A program made the translations under genes and the position numbers. From Nematostella vectensis (lineage: Eukaryota; Cnidaria; Anthozoa; Actiniaria; Edwardsiidae), in contig NC_064045.1 in NCBI RefSeq assembly GCF_932526225.1, positions 13,572,442 to 13,636,441 of the forward strand: 64,000 bases of DNA, in the 5' to 3' direction. Below the pieces are notes generated by a model that ran no database searches, was not told the origin of the DNA, and saw nothing but the letters and a program-made list of their open reading frames with translations. Each line of letters begins with the position of its first letter. Within the stretch, counting starts at the first letter, position 1. Positions 27,501 through 35,199 of this stretch are shown one piece after another.

Positions 27501-30500
27501 TTGAAAATGTGCAGAGACAGAGAAAGACAAAGAGAGACAAAGACAGAGAAAGAAGAGCCCCATTTTTTTTAAATGGCCATCGGTTCCTAGATGTGAAATG
27601 GGCTTATTTGAAGCGTCATGTCATGCTTTTTTTGTCATGTCAGGGGGGGGTAAAGATAATCTATCACCTATTTTGGCTCAACCAACTGACATTATTGTGT
27701 CAACTTTGTGATAACTTTAAAGGAAAAGTTCAACTAAAGGGGGTTACTACTATGCTATAAACATTGGGAAGGGGTCTGAAAGTGCGAGAATTTCATAGCC
27801 TATAATAAACACAAATTTCATAGCTCAATTTTGACCCCAACCCCCCCCCACCCCCCCACCCCCCCCAAAAAAAAAAAAAGAAGAAGAAGAGTTCGCCAAA
27901 CAACAAGCAAGCTCACAATAAAGCAATTGGTCAAATATTTATTGGTGAAAAAAATAATAATTGGTTTAATTTTTCCATGCTGAGACATCCAACATAAAAA
28001 CATGTGAAATGTACCTTCAGGAGTTTTTGTCCATGGTTGACTAAGGCTTCTGAATTATCCGCATAAGCATCTACAAATCCTACATCACAAAAAAGATAAC
28101 AAATGCAGATCATTATCACATCTTGCGACATCTATGACAATTATATATAGTAATAACATAAGGTTTAAGGCTTACTCACAGGTTCTGAACTTTTCAAGCT
28201 ATGTATGCATTGTTTTATATGACATCAAAAATCTCTCAGCAAGGGTAATACAGGAACACAGATTTTAAAAAAGGTTAATAGCTAATATAACGTGGGCCGT
28301 AGTTATACCTGGAGTGATGGAGCATGAGTGAAAGGTCTTAATAGAAGTCCTCAGATCTCCCTTGGAACTCAGACAGCCACCAGGTAATGACTGCAGGGTC
28401 TAGATGAGGATAAAATAAATATGAATAAGGCATAATGCTTAACAGACCTTGAATTTTAAATTTTATGGACTCTTTCAAACCCTGTAAAACAACTGATGTT
28501 TGAAAGTTAAAAAAAAAGGATAGATCAGTAAAGTACAGTACATCAATGTATGTACTTGTGTAATTTCTGATTTTTTTTTTGTTTTTTGTTTTTCCTAAAA
28601 CCTTTAAAATAAGGGATCAATCAGCTGTTTTCGGGGCAAAGGATAAAAGAGCAATTCCACATGAGAAACCAAAAAAATGGAAATTTCAAAACTCAAATTT
28701 CTGAATAGATTTTTTCACATTTGTACTCTCACATGTCTAGTGTTTATGAAATCGACATTTTTACCCTGATGCACATTCAGGGGGGGCACCAAACAACTAG
28801 ACCGTTTAAGGTTTACTGCCTTGGGAACAAGGCCTCACGACCACCATGTGGAATTCTTTCTATAACACTCAACATTACAATCATAAACCATGAATCTATT
28901 CATGATTTACATCCATTAAAAAGTATAACAAAAAAAATAGTTACACATAGAAAATAATTTAAATTTGATCTAACATAAGATTTATTACAAAGATGACATC
29001 CACATGATATTAGATTCACAGAGTTTTCAATTCAAAAAAAGTTTTTTTAAAAAAGCAGTTTTTCTGATGTAACGTCTGTAATGCTAACATAACTACAATT
29101 TAAAAATCAAAAAATATAGCTTTACTTATTTTTTTAACATGGGCATCTAAGGTTGATAAAGCCTTAACTAACAAAACACAAGTATAATATAAACACTTAA
29201 ATGCAATGAAGATATGACATGATGAAAATTGAAAAATGTGTTCCAAATGCAACGTCTGTAATGAAGAACTGTTAAAAAATTTAGAACCATTTTTAGATAT
29301 ATAAGTAATGATTATTTTAAGTATTAAATCAGGATAAAAAAAATGAAATAGCAAAAGAAGTTAATGATTCATAAAATATAACTAAATTTACCTCAAGAAA
29401 ATATTCAACGCTGATGTTTCCCTCCCCTTCTGCATCAAATTGACTAAACAGCTGGATTAGGACAACCAAAAATGATCAATTGACAGCATAGCATCATCAC
29501 CATAGTTCACATATTTGGGCCACCTAACTTGACTTATCAATTCATTTAGCCATTCAAAACCATGACTTCTGTTTCTAAAAAAAACTTTAACACCTCTTTC
29601 ATCTCTATCATCTTTTCAAACATCTTAATAATCACAACCATTATCTCCATCAGAGCCATAATCATCATCACACCATAGTAATCATCTTCTCCATTAAATC
29701 ATAGCATCTCCATCCATCTCTATCATCTCCATCATCATTAAAGCAATTACCTCCAATAAACAAGATCATCACCGTCATCTCCATCGCCATCATTATCTCC
29801 ATCCACAATGATCATCATTATCACCACCACCACTACTATCACCACCATCATCAATACTACTATCACCATCACCACCATCTTTAATACTTGACCACTATCA
29901 CCATCACCACCACCATCCCCAACATCATCTCATCACTTTTAACTCCCTCACATCCATCACCATTATCACAACCATGATAAACATCATCTAAATCAGCACT
30001 TAATCATCACAATAACCACCATCATCACCACCACCACCACTATCATCATCACCATCATTGACATCACCACCACCACTATCATCACAATCACCACAATCTT
30101 TGACATCACCACCACCACTATTATCATCACCATCATTGACATCACCACCACTATCATCACAACCATTGCATCACCACTACCCCCAACATCATTTTAATCA
30201 GCACAATTACCTCAATCACCACAATCATTGCAATTATCATTGCCATTATGTCCAACATTAGTATCCCATCAGTATCGCCATCACATCCTATCTTTTATAC
30301 CTCAAAACAGTCATCTCTGTTTGCTCCTCTGTTCACCAGCATATCAGTAAACTGGGACACGCGAATAGACTCCTGGAAGCAAAGCAGTATGGTTGGTACG
30401 TTGATAATTTTCAATCACAAACAAAAGTTCATTTCTTCTAGCTTAATGTTACTTAAAAATATACATGGATTAACTACAATTAATAATATACACTTCTTAT

Positions 30501-32614
30501 TCTGTATGTCTGTTCTTTTCATATGCATTGCATCCTTGTAAGGTTAAAATCAAATGGGGTTCCTTTTCATGCAGGAAAGGCACAGAACTAGATAGTGTTT
30601 GGACTTAGCGTTAGGTGAGTTACTGGAGGGAAATAAATTTTTTTCTAAAATTGCTGAAATAAAAGCTATATGGGAGCCCAGAGGCAACTTACATCATGGC
30701 GATCTCTGCGTTCCTGTAACCATCTTACTATAGTGCTCAGATGCTGTTGAAGAAAGCTCTCATGGGCTTCTTCCCTGGGTAAACAATACAAAGAGACAGC
30801 AAATTATTATGAAAGATTTTCTTAAAAAAATAGCTCTTAAACAAGCAATAACTTACTTTATTTTCCCAGCAGCTTCCCTTAATAGTGTGTGATCAAACAG
30901 AGCCCCAAGATCCAAGCTGCCTTCAGTGCTGTCCTCTGGGAATTCATAACAACAATAAGGAATAAACACATCATACATCTGGTAGTAGTTCTAGACTCCT
31001 TAACCAGCATTACAAAACAAATTGTTTACAAAGTTTCACATTATTTTGCTAACTCGCATAAGATAAAAAAAAATATTAAGAAGAAACATTTAGCATAATC
31101 TGAGAACTGTACATTACATTTAGGGTGGTTTCCCCCAATTTCTAGCTACTGATACTGACTCGCCCCCGCCTCCCTAACCACCCAACACCCCCCTCCCCCT
31201 ACCACCACTACCACCTCAGGCAATGCACCAATACATACTAACTTCCTGCTGAGTACTAAAATTGATGCATGCTGGAAACCCTTATCTCATGAATAAAACT
31301 TGTACAGCTAAGGGATATATATAGTAGGAAGCAGTATTGCTAAAGCTATTGTCAATATTTTAAAGGGTTGTACTTACTATCTGAAGATGGGCTTTGACCT
31401 TCCTGCTAAGATACACACAAAAAGACAAAGTCAGACCTCAGTGAGATAGCATTCGATAGGCAAGGCTAGTAAGTGCAGGCTAGTGACTATGTTTACAAGA
31501 TATGTTTATAATATTTTTTTTATTTTGTAAGTACATAATCTAATATTATTTTTGGTTTAAATACTAGATAATTTCAGTGTGTTATCTGGTCAATCTTTCT
31601 CTATTTTCAGTGTCTATTGATGGAGAAAGTCACCAGGCTTTTCCATAACCTTAACTTCGGAACTAGGATGAAACATTTTATCCAATACATGCACCTATTT
31701 TAAAAAAACAATGTCAGTGCAAATGGCAAATGGCATTGACAAAATTGGCAGTTCTACGACCGAAAGGACCCATGGATCCCAAAATATTTGTTCCAAATTA
31801 AGAAAAATATAAATATAATATACATGACATCGCTTAATTTTATTAATCACCTTTATTGCTAACCATAAACACCTTTAACATAGAACTGCCATTTGGCTAT
31901 AGCCATTAACACTGACAACCTTTATTGAAATAGGTGTATGTACACATGTATGCAAAATGCAATGTCAAACACTTTCTATGCAGATTACAGAGTGAACAAT
32001 TAATCCACTTTTAATTAATCCACTTTTTAACTAATGCATAATAATGTTCTACCCTATGCCTTATATTTATTGTACTTCCAATAAGATGATGCTGCAAAGA
32101 TGCACAATGGCCATGAACTAATCAAAACAAGTTGTAATCTGTCATTGAATCGTCACTTGAAAGTCAGGCTTCGCCAATAAACTTTGTGATGACAGAGAAG
32201 TCCCTTCAAGTATATCAAATGATTTTTAAAGTAAAATAGATGAATCCTACAAATCTGTGAGAGGAGGACCAAAGGTATGCACACCAATAATCAACTTGAT
32301 ACTACAAAACACAACGTAAATCTTTCTATATGAGAAACATGCCTCATTTTTTTCTGTTTGATTTGTCACGAGCTACATGCCTTTTTATGAATTGATATTT
32401 TGGAAAAACAACCTTGGCTGAATTTTAAACTGCTAAACAAAGCCAAGCAATTTAAATGTCATTGATATACCACGGAATTTCCGTTCTCAATATTTTACAG
32501 TCGTACTGCCAACTCAACCAGGAAATAATAGCCTTTTACAGGTAGTCCTACCTCATAGAACTCAGCGTCATCGTCTTCACTGTCATTAACTGCACCCGAC
32601 GGTGCGTTCCCCAT
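559..32614 (-). CDS. ZZEF1: ZZEF1 homolog (ZZ-type zinc finger and EF-hand protein), 5' half, 50 exons, runs off the left edge
   Basis: The start MGNAPSG at 32614 matches the myristoylation-type N-terminus MGNAPS of vertebrate ZZEF1. Fifty GT-AG exons joined in consistent phase give 4,741 nt, about 1,580 residues without a stop. Diagnostic stretches include QSYMPQ, RCHSDGCDTRI, SVGDASGVWY and WGYKF, which I recognise from the human protein. Human ZZEF1 is about 2,960 residues and has its two ZZ fingers near residue 1,780; no ZZ finger is seen here, so the remaining exons should lie beyond position 1. The last exon ends at 559 with a good donor (AAAG/GTAAGG, phase 1). Vertebrate ZZEF1 is described as a histone-tail reader acting through its ZZ domains; that part cannot be judged here. 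Exon coordinates are in the block entries below. Identity is very secure; single exon edges could be off in a few places. Confidence 0.94.
1201..2186. other. rest of intron 47, no gene seen
   Basis: About 1 kb of intron between exon 48 and the 64-bp array. No exon with matching phase was found. Around 1900-2170 there is an imperfect inverted repeat: TCGCGACGCCGC..AAACATCGATTTG on one side and AACAAATCGTGTTTTG..GTCGCGATAC on the other, suggesting an old foldback transposon. Confidence 0.5.
2187..2843. repeat. 64-bp minisatellite, ten copies, touching the exon 47 donor
   Basis: Ten head-to-tail copies with an exact 64-bp step (for example AACGGGGTTCTACT at 2186, 2250, 2314 and so on to 2826). 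Copies differ by only a few substitutions. The array lies at the 5' end of the intron between exons 47 and 48 and begins within 3 bp of the donor GTACAG. Confidence 0.93.
3501..3772. repeat. 44-bp tandem array, six copies, filling intron 45
   Basis: Unit core GTGTTACTTTAGGATATTG, repeated with a 43-44-bp step from 3508 on. It occupies most of the intron between exons 45 and 46 and stops about 17 bp before the exon 46 acceptor. Confidence 0.92.
3957..4435. repeat. 47-bp tandem array, about ten copies, next to the exon 45 acceptor
   Basis: Unit core CCCCTCTAACATCGAATAG with a 47-bp step. Read on the gene strand, each unit contains GGCAATATTTTGCTTCCTTCTG, which resembles the pyrimidine tract just before exon 45 (GCAATATGTTGCTGTTTTCTC). 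The unit therefore seems to have grown out of the intron's own 3' end. Confidence 0.92.
4900..5137. repeat. 44-bp tandem array, five copies, merging into the exon 44 acceptor
   Basis: Unit starts GACGACAACATA at 4917, 4961, 5005, 5049 and 5093. On the gene strand the unit segment AATGTGTTATTTCTGTTAT parallels the real intron end GATGCGTTATCCGTGTTACTC before exon 44, so the terminal copy is the splice acceptor region itself. The decoy copies have lost the AG of the acceptor. Confidence 0.9.
5986..9375. repeat. 3.4-kb minisatellite of an 18-bp unit in intron 40
   Basis: About 188 tandem copies of an 18-bp unit, consensus CACTACACCCAACATCWG. A variant block (CTACAAACAACACCGGCA) dominates 6000-6870 and returns at 7820-7940. 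The unit length is a multiple of three and the consensus lacks stop codons in several frames on both strands, which makes long artificial open frames (LHPTSA and LGVVQM repeats). The array is inside the intron between exons 40 and 41, so it is transcribed as GGGTG/GATGTT-rich pre-mRNA. Confidence 0.97.
9668..10199. mobile_element. non-autonomous DNA transposon, TIR CAGGGCTTC, 6-bp target duplication
   Basis: 532 bp bounded by CAGGGCTTCTGGAATTACGCG-type and reverse-complement GATTACGCGAAGCCCTG ends, flanked by the direct repeat TTAATA on both sides (9662-9667 and 10200-10205). The interior repeats AATTACGCG several times and has no coding capacity. It lies in the ZZEF1 intron between exons 39 and 40. 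A shorter relative is at 27190-27379. Confidence 0.88.
10230..11087 (-). CDS. ZZEF1: ZZEF1 exons 36-39: CUB-like domain
   Basis: Exons: 36 10986-11087; 37 10727-10794; 38 10507-10588; 39 10230-10416. Residues about 1,074-1,219. The order is LRTWDVESNHEYENNQD, VFSCPGCSEFTVEFDPRCET, KYDYLEFTDSSGNKRRFD, then FYFHSDGSNSEWGYKFKVTA. The pattern HxYxNN...FxxxxxF...YDYLEFTD...FxSDxSNxxWGYKF is that of the CUB-like beta-sandwich segments found in ZZEF1 and in some HECT and ZZ proteins; here it would sit inside the cell, unlike extracellular CUB domains. A transposon (9668-10199) ends only 30 bp from the donor side of exon 39. Confidence 0.92.
11270..12325. repeat. 57-bp array that repeats the exon 35 splice donor
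   Basis: Twelve copies with an exact 57-bp step from 11527 to 12154, almost identical to each other, plus decayed copies at both ends. On the gene strand each unit reads CCTGAATGCTTTTCAAG/GTATTCTTATTCC, against the real exon end CCTGACTTGTTTTTCAAG/GTATTCTTATTCC at 12319. So every unit carries exon-like sequence plus an intact GT donor. The array fills the 5' part of the intron between exons 35 and 36. Confidence 0.95.
12319..23025 (-). CDS. ZZEF1: ZZEF1 exons 17-35: central helical region
   Basis: Exons: 17 22922-23025; 18 22767-22847; 19 22530-22625; 20 21820-21911; 21 21384-21445; 22 21192-21281; 23 21025-21087; 24 20739-20781; 25 20301-20423; 26 19847-19942; 27 18113-18183; 28 17028-17154; 29 16157-16265; 30 15318-15496; 31 14905-15021; 32 14140-14302; 33 13808-13872; 34 13109-13168; 35 12319-12441. 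Residues about 452-1,073. No named catalytic motif is visible; the segments are mostly amphipathic helical and match the human protein in order (FTLARGSLK; DPIAFFNTEDDWDE; the beta-rich segment in exon 25). Exon 31 needs the acceptor CACCTAG at 15022 rather than the nearer TTGCAG, because only that choice keeps phase 0. The donor of exon 29 (GTTAGA) is weak. Confidence 0.9.
14321..14590. repeat. 47-bp tandem array, six copies, beside the exon 32 acceptor
   Basis: Unit core AACACAATAAGAGCTAAGC at 14321, 14368, 14415, 14462 and onward. The first copy overlaps the acceptor region of exon 32 (exon starts at 14302): gene-strand TTGTGTTTTGTACTCTATTGG corresponds to unit TTGTGTTTAAAACGCTATTC. Confidence 0.9.
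15548..15740. repeat. 28-bp tandem array in intron 29
   Basis: About seven imperfect copies of TAACAGTTATTAGGTGTGAG/AGTTGGGG, some shortened, about 50 bp from the acceptor of exon 30. Confidence 0.85.
18035..18133. repeat. 48-bp duplication of the exon 27 end and its donor
   Basis: The last 21 nt of exon 27 plus 27 nt of intron are duplicated once, just downstream. Gene strand: GTTACTTCAAG/GTGAGC (real, exon end 18113) and GTTACTTCAAG/GTCAGC (copy, 18065). Use of the second donor would add 48 nt, but the added codons start AGG TGA, an immediate stop. Confidence 0.9.
18245..18485. mobile_element. diverged copy of a palindromic MITE (family of 31686-31942)
   Basis: Shares GGCAGTTCCAAGACCGAAAGG near the left and AACTGCCATTTGCC..ACACTGACAAC..AGGTGTATG on the right with the element in intron 1. 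Edges are unclear on the left. Intron between exons 26 and 27. Confidence 0.65.
19135..19255. mobile_element. small palindromic element in intron 26
   Basis: Arms GTTTTTATTCACGAGTTGT (left) and ACAACGAGTAAATAAAAAC (right), with outer arms AAAGTGCGTGCATAC and its degenerate complement, enclose about 45 bp. No coding capacity. Confidence 0.6.
22150..22400. repeat. degenerate ~95-bp repeat in intron 19
   Basis: Three diverged units share GCATAATGGAATT, AAAAGTTGTACC and TTTGGGGGT in the same order. Intron between exons 19 and 20. Confidence 0.6.
23376..26870 (-). CDS. ZZEF1: ZZEF1 exons 10-16: DOC/APC10 domain
   Basis: Exons: 10 26762-26870; 11 26441-26506; 12 25686-25832; 13 24632-24684; 14 24354-24432; 15 23764-23895; 16 23376-23492. 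Residues about 218-451. The block covers the DOC (APC10-like beta-sandwich) domain, which in the human protein spans roughly residues 226-405. Recognisable pieces are GESGSYWQSDGPARSHWVR (exons 10-12), SADQSYMPQHVVVMAGRD (exon 12), ITGDYTLVENVKVPY (exon 13) and RCHSDGCDTRIRGLKAVGY (exon 14). In APC10 this fold binds ligands at one edge; the ligand in ZZEF1 is not known to me. The intron after exon 12 holds a 76-bp array that repeats the exon end with its splice donor. Confidence 0.93.
24932..25720. repeat. 76-bp array that repeats the exon 12 end with its splice donor
   Basis: TACCTGGGGA recurs at 25001, 25077, 25153, 25229, 25305, 25381, 25455, 25531, 25607 and finally at 25683, the real exon 12 donor; steps are 76 bp with one of 74. 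A decayed further copy lies near 24935. Gene strand unit: TTTACTTTCAACAG/CAGATGTTAGAATCCCCAG/GTATTT. The 19-21 nt exon-like part is nearly the same as the exon end, and the donor GT is intact in all nine intronic copies. Confidence 0.96.
25934..25992. repeat. 23-bp repeat, three copies
   Basis: TCATTAGGCAACCGTCGCTTG repeated three times with small changes, intron between exons 11 and 12. Confidence 0.75.
27022..32614 (-). CDS. ZZEF1: ZZEF1 exons 1-9: N-terminus and EF-hand
   Basis: Exons (minus strand): 1 32552-32614; 2 31378-31402; 3 30857-30935; 4 30693-30774; 5 30301-30372; 6 29392-29451; 7 28309-28390; 8 28015-28079; 9 27022-27145. They encode residues 1 to about 217. Exon 2 is a 25-nt micro-exon (EGQSPSSD), supported by phase on both sides and by good splice sites. 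Exon 6 carries the EF-hand core LFSQFDAEGEGNISVEYFLE at residues 108-127: the loop D-A-E-G-E-G-N-I-S-V-E-Y has acidic residues at loop positions 1 and 3 and a glycine at position 6, but the 12th position is not the usual Glu, so calcium binding is uncertain. Exon 4 (VRWLQERRDRHD) matches the RWLEERL segment of the human protein. Confidence 0.92.
27190..27379. mobile_element. short relative of the CAGGGCTTC element, 6-bp target duplication
   Basis: 190 bp starting CAGGGCTTCTGGAATTAC and ending CGCAAAGCCCTG, flanked by AATAAA on both sides (27184-27189 and 27380-27385). Same family as 9668-10199 but internally shortened; located in the intron between exons 8 and 9. Confidence 0.88.
29630..30245. 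repeat. imperfect (ATC)n/(CAC)n low-complexity tract in intron 5
   Basis: A long run of ATC, CAC and CAT triplets with interruptions. Open frames here are due to composition only. Confidence 0.9.
31686..31942. mobile_element. palindromic MITE in intron 1
   Basis: Ends TACATGCACCTATTT and AAATAGGTGTATGTA are inverted repeats; inside, CAATGTCAGTG..AATGGC and GCCATTAACACTGACAAC also pair, as do GGCAGTTCTACG and TAGAACTGCC. 257 bp, no coding capacity. A relative lies at 18245-18485. Confidence 0.78.
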
Positions 32615-32840
32615 GGTGCTGAAGGCGGTTACTTAGGTTATATCCCCGTTATTTTGAAGAAACCATGACCACAACCTCCTCGTAGTACCAAAACTCACAT
32701 CGCCATCTTGGTTGGCCTCGACTTCATGTGAGACGGTAAACCGGGAGAGTGGTGACTAGTCAATTCGTCATACACAGGAAACCCACACTCCTGTGCTTCC
32801 GTGTGATAAGATAAAAACAGGAAAATGGCAGGGCGTAGAC
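32615..32840 (-). promoter_or_regulatory. probable ZZEF1 promoter and 5' UTR with a YY1-type box
   Basis: On the minus strand this is immediately upstream of the ZZEF1 start codon. It contains AAGATGGCG (plus-strand CGCCATCTTGG at 32701-32711), the core of a YY1 initiator box, which in animals often lies close to the transcription start of TATA-less housekeeping genes. No TATA box was seen. The start site itself cannot be fixed from sequence. Confidence 0.45.
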
Positions 32841-32993
32841 AGCGGGGTGGCCTAGCCCCCCCCCCCCCCCCCCCCCCTCCCTTTTAGCAGCAAAAAATAC
32901 AGCCAGTATGAGACATTATTTAAAATACAGGAGAAAATGTCTTGAAGGTCCCTTTTGGGCCCCCTCCTGTTAAAAATCCTGGCTAAGCCGCTG
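32840..32993. mobile_element. short TIR element with a poly-C core
   Basis: Starts CAGCGGGGTGGCCTAG and ends CCTGGCTAAGCCGCTG, imperfect inverted ends of the common CAGxGGC..TAGCCAGG type. Contains a run of about 22 C. No clear target duplication. It sits just upstream of the ZZEF1 promoter. Confidence 0.6.
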
Positions 32994-32999
32994 AATGGT

Positions 33000-33640
33000 G
33001 CAGAAAATATGTCGAATTGTTCAAATTTCTAGTACAAGCATGAAATTTGGCAAGATGGTAGATCTTGATATTACAAGTAATTTGCAATAGGACACCACGC
33101 CCTATAACGTATACTTTCAGTTTTATAGGGCTGCATATAATTAACCTTTTAATGAAGAAAATGTCCAATTAATGGAATGATACAGGACTAAAAACTTGCT
33201 ATCTGATAACAATAAACGTCTTCTATAATATCAGTTCGTAAGACACGCCTTCTTGGTATTACTTACAGCACTTCTAGAGAATAGACGTTTATGATTATAA
33301 ACACATGACAGACATACACACATATCTAAAGTCACGCGAAATGTTTATTTGCTTTATGGTGATTAGTTCTTATTAGGACGCCACGCCCAATTTCGTGAAC
33401 TTACAGTGTTATTGGGATGTAATAAAATAAACCCTTTTTGAATGAAAACAAAGTACATTTCAAAAAATGGTACATTCCTGAAAACCTTGCAGTTTGATTA
33501 AAAGGATTGTTTTCTATAATATAAAATTGCTTGACGCGCCTATTTTATCATACTTGCAGCAATTCTAGAGAAATTTCGGTTTGAAGTACAATTACATGCC
33601 AAACAAACACAATACTGAACCCATGCAAAGCATTCATTTA
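33000..33640. repeat. diverged direct duplication, ~300-bp units
   Basis: Two units share, in order, GGAC(A/G)CCACGCCC, TTCTATAATAT, ACGCGCC/ACACGCC, TTACAGCA(C/A)TTCTAGAGAA. The first runs about 33090-33290, the second about 33375-33575. Strongly diverged, no coding capacity seen. Confidence 0.55.
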
Positions 33641-34500
33641 CGTTAAATACATAGCTTCTCATAGGATGATTTTTTCTACAAAAAAAACTCAAGTCTTTTT
33701 TCTGTTTTATCAAACTCGAAAACTGGGAAAATCTTATTTCAATTCCTTGGGCTATAAGCTGCTCAGCGAGCAAGGCTCAGATTAACTAACTGGTGCGATC
33801 AAATGTCTTCGTTCTACAACAGAGGAAAGAAAAAGGATACCTGGGGCGTTCGTGAAGATGTCAGAATGCTGTTCTCACTCGGCAGCATCCCGACAACCCT
33901 GAGCTCTTTGTAGTTATAATGTATGGTCGCACCAGCAGCATCCCTGACAAGGAGCCTACACATCTGAAGCTATTTGTAGTTATAATTTTCGGTCGCACTT
34001 GCACTTTTCTGGCGGGGATGCGGCAAGGGCAGACATCTTCCAAAAGAGAAACAAAATAGGGGTTCGTTCACCAATATATGCTGCTTTGCTTCAACACGTT
34101 TTGCGCGCTGCTTACATCGCTGGTCCTACAATCTCTTCACCATCTGACATCTGGGGACAATAAACCAGCCGTCGACAGTGGGAGCCTGTCTGGACCCTCC
34201 CAGAGCTGTCAGTGTTTGTCAGTTGTTGCTTCTAAGTGTGGGTGTTAACCGGAGAAAGGATGCGTGGTCGATGCAAGTTCGTCAAGTGGAACATCCCAGG
34301 CACAGCCATGTGCAAATGTGGCGAAAATTTGGAGCGCCAATAAAGCGCAAACTATCCAAGTTGGTAAGAGCTAAAAACCAAATGAGAATTATATAGGCTA
34401 TGTAACTCTTTCTGTTCGTAGCTTTGCATACCGTGTAAATTTTTACTCAAAATCTTGGACACCGCGTCACTCCAAACTATCGTCCACTGTAGCACGCGAG
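33641..34500. other. intergenic, no gene recognised
   Basis: Contains a short duplication at 33870-34000 (GCAGCATCCC..TTTGTAGTTATAAT..GGTCGCAC twice). No supported gene. Confidence 0.5.
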
Positions 34501-34509
34501 GCCGATGGC

Positions 34510-34850
34510 AACCCGTCACCCCCTATCGTGTGTGCGAGTCCGATGGGATCACGGCACCACTTGTCGCGTGCGAGTACGATGACATCCCGTCATCCCTTGT
34601 CGCGTGCGAGTCCGATGACATCCCGTCACCCCTTGTAGCGTGCACGTCCGATGGCATCCCGTCATCCCTTGTAGCGTGCGAGTCCGATGGAGATCCCTTC
34701 ATCCCTTGTCGCCTGAGAGTTCCATGACCTCCTGTCACTCCTTGTCACGCGCGAGTCCGAGGGCATCTCGTCATCCTTTGTCGCTTGCGAGTCCGATGGC
34801 ATCCCGTCATCCCTTGTCGTGTGCGAGTCTGATGGCATCCCGTCATCATC
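34510..34850. repeat. 36-bp GC-rich tandem array
   Basis: About nine imperfect copies of GTGCGAGTCCGATGGCATCC/CGTCATCCCTTGTCGC. The 36-bp step keeps frames open on both strands; no gene is inferred. Confidence 0.85.
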
Positions 34851-34926
34851 GCAGCAAAGATTACCTAGTTAAAACCGCGAGTTATCTACGGCGGTAAAAC
34901 CTGAAAATACGCAGGGTCAGGCGAGA

Positions 34927-35195
34927 CGAGTTTACTTGGGGTCGTCCCGCGTCATCCGCTAGTAGAGTACCTGGAGTCTTCCCAATTAATCCGAGGTTTT
35001 CACAAGTTTTCCTCACCCCGTTTTGTCACCCAGATTTGGTGCGTATTCCACGGGTTATCGCACAGGGTAAGACTACGGAAAACCTCAAGTTTCACCGTTG
35101 TTTTGTATGAAGGGCAGACTCGTGGTTTTTCTGGGGTCGTCCCGCGTCATCCGCTAGTAAAATACCTGGAGTCTTCCCGATTTATCCTCGGTCAT
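34927..35195. repeat. direct repeat, two copies ~180 bp apart
   Basis: GGGGTCGTCCCGCGTCATCC followed by GCTAGTA(G/A)A(G/A)TACCTGGAG and TCTTCCC occurs at 34939 and at 35120. Confidence 0.75.
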
Positions 35196-35199
35196 GCTA

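Noticed and set aside
34130-34330. Possible LTR end with AATAAA and a tRNA-primer-like stretch
   Set aside because: No second LTR, no gag or pol sequence and no matching ends were found.
34455-34897. Ser/Asp/His-rich frames on both strands
   Set aside because: They are explained by the 36-bp tandem array.
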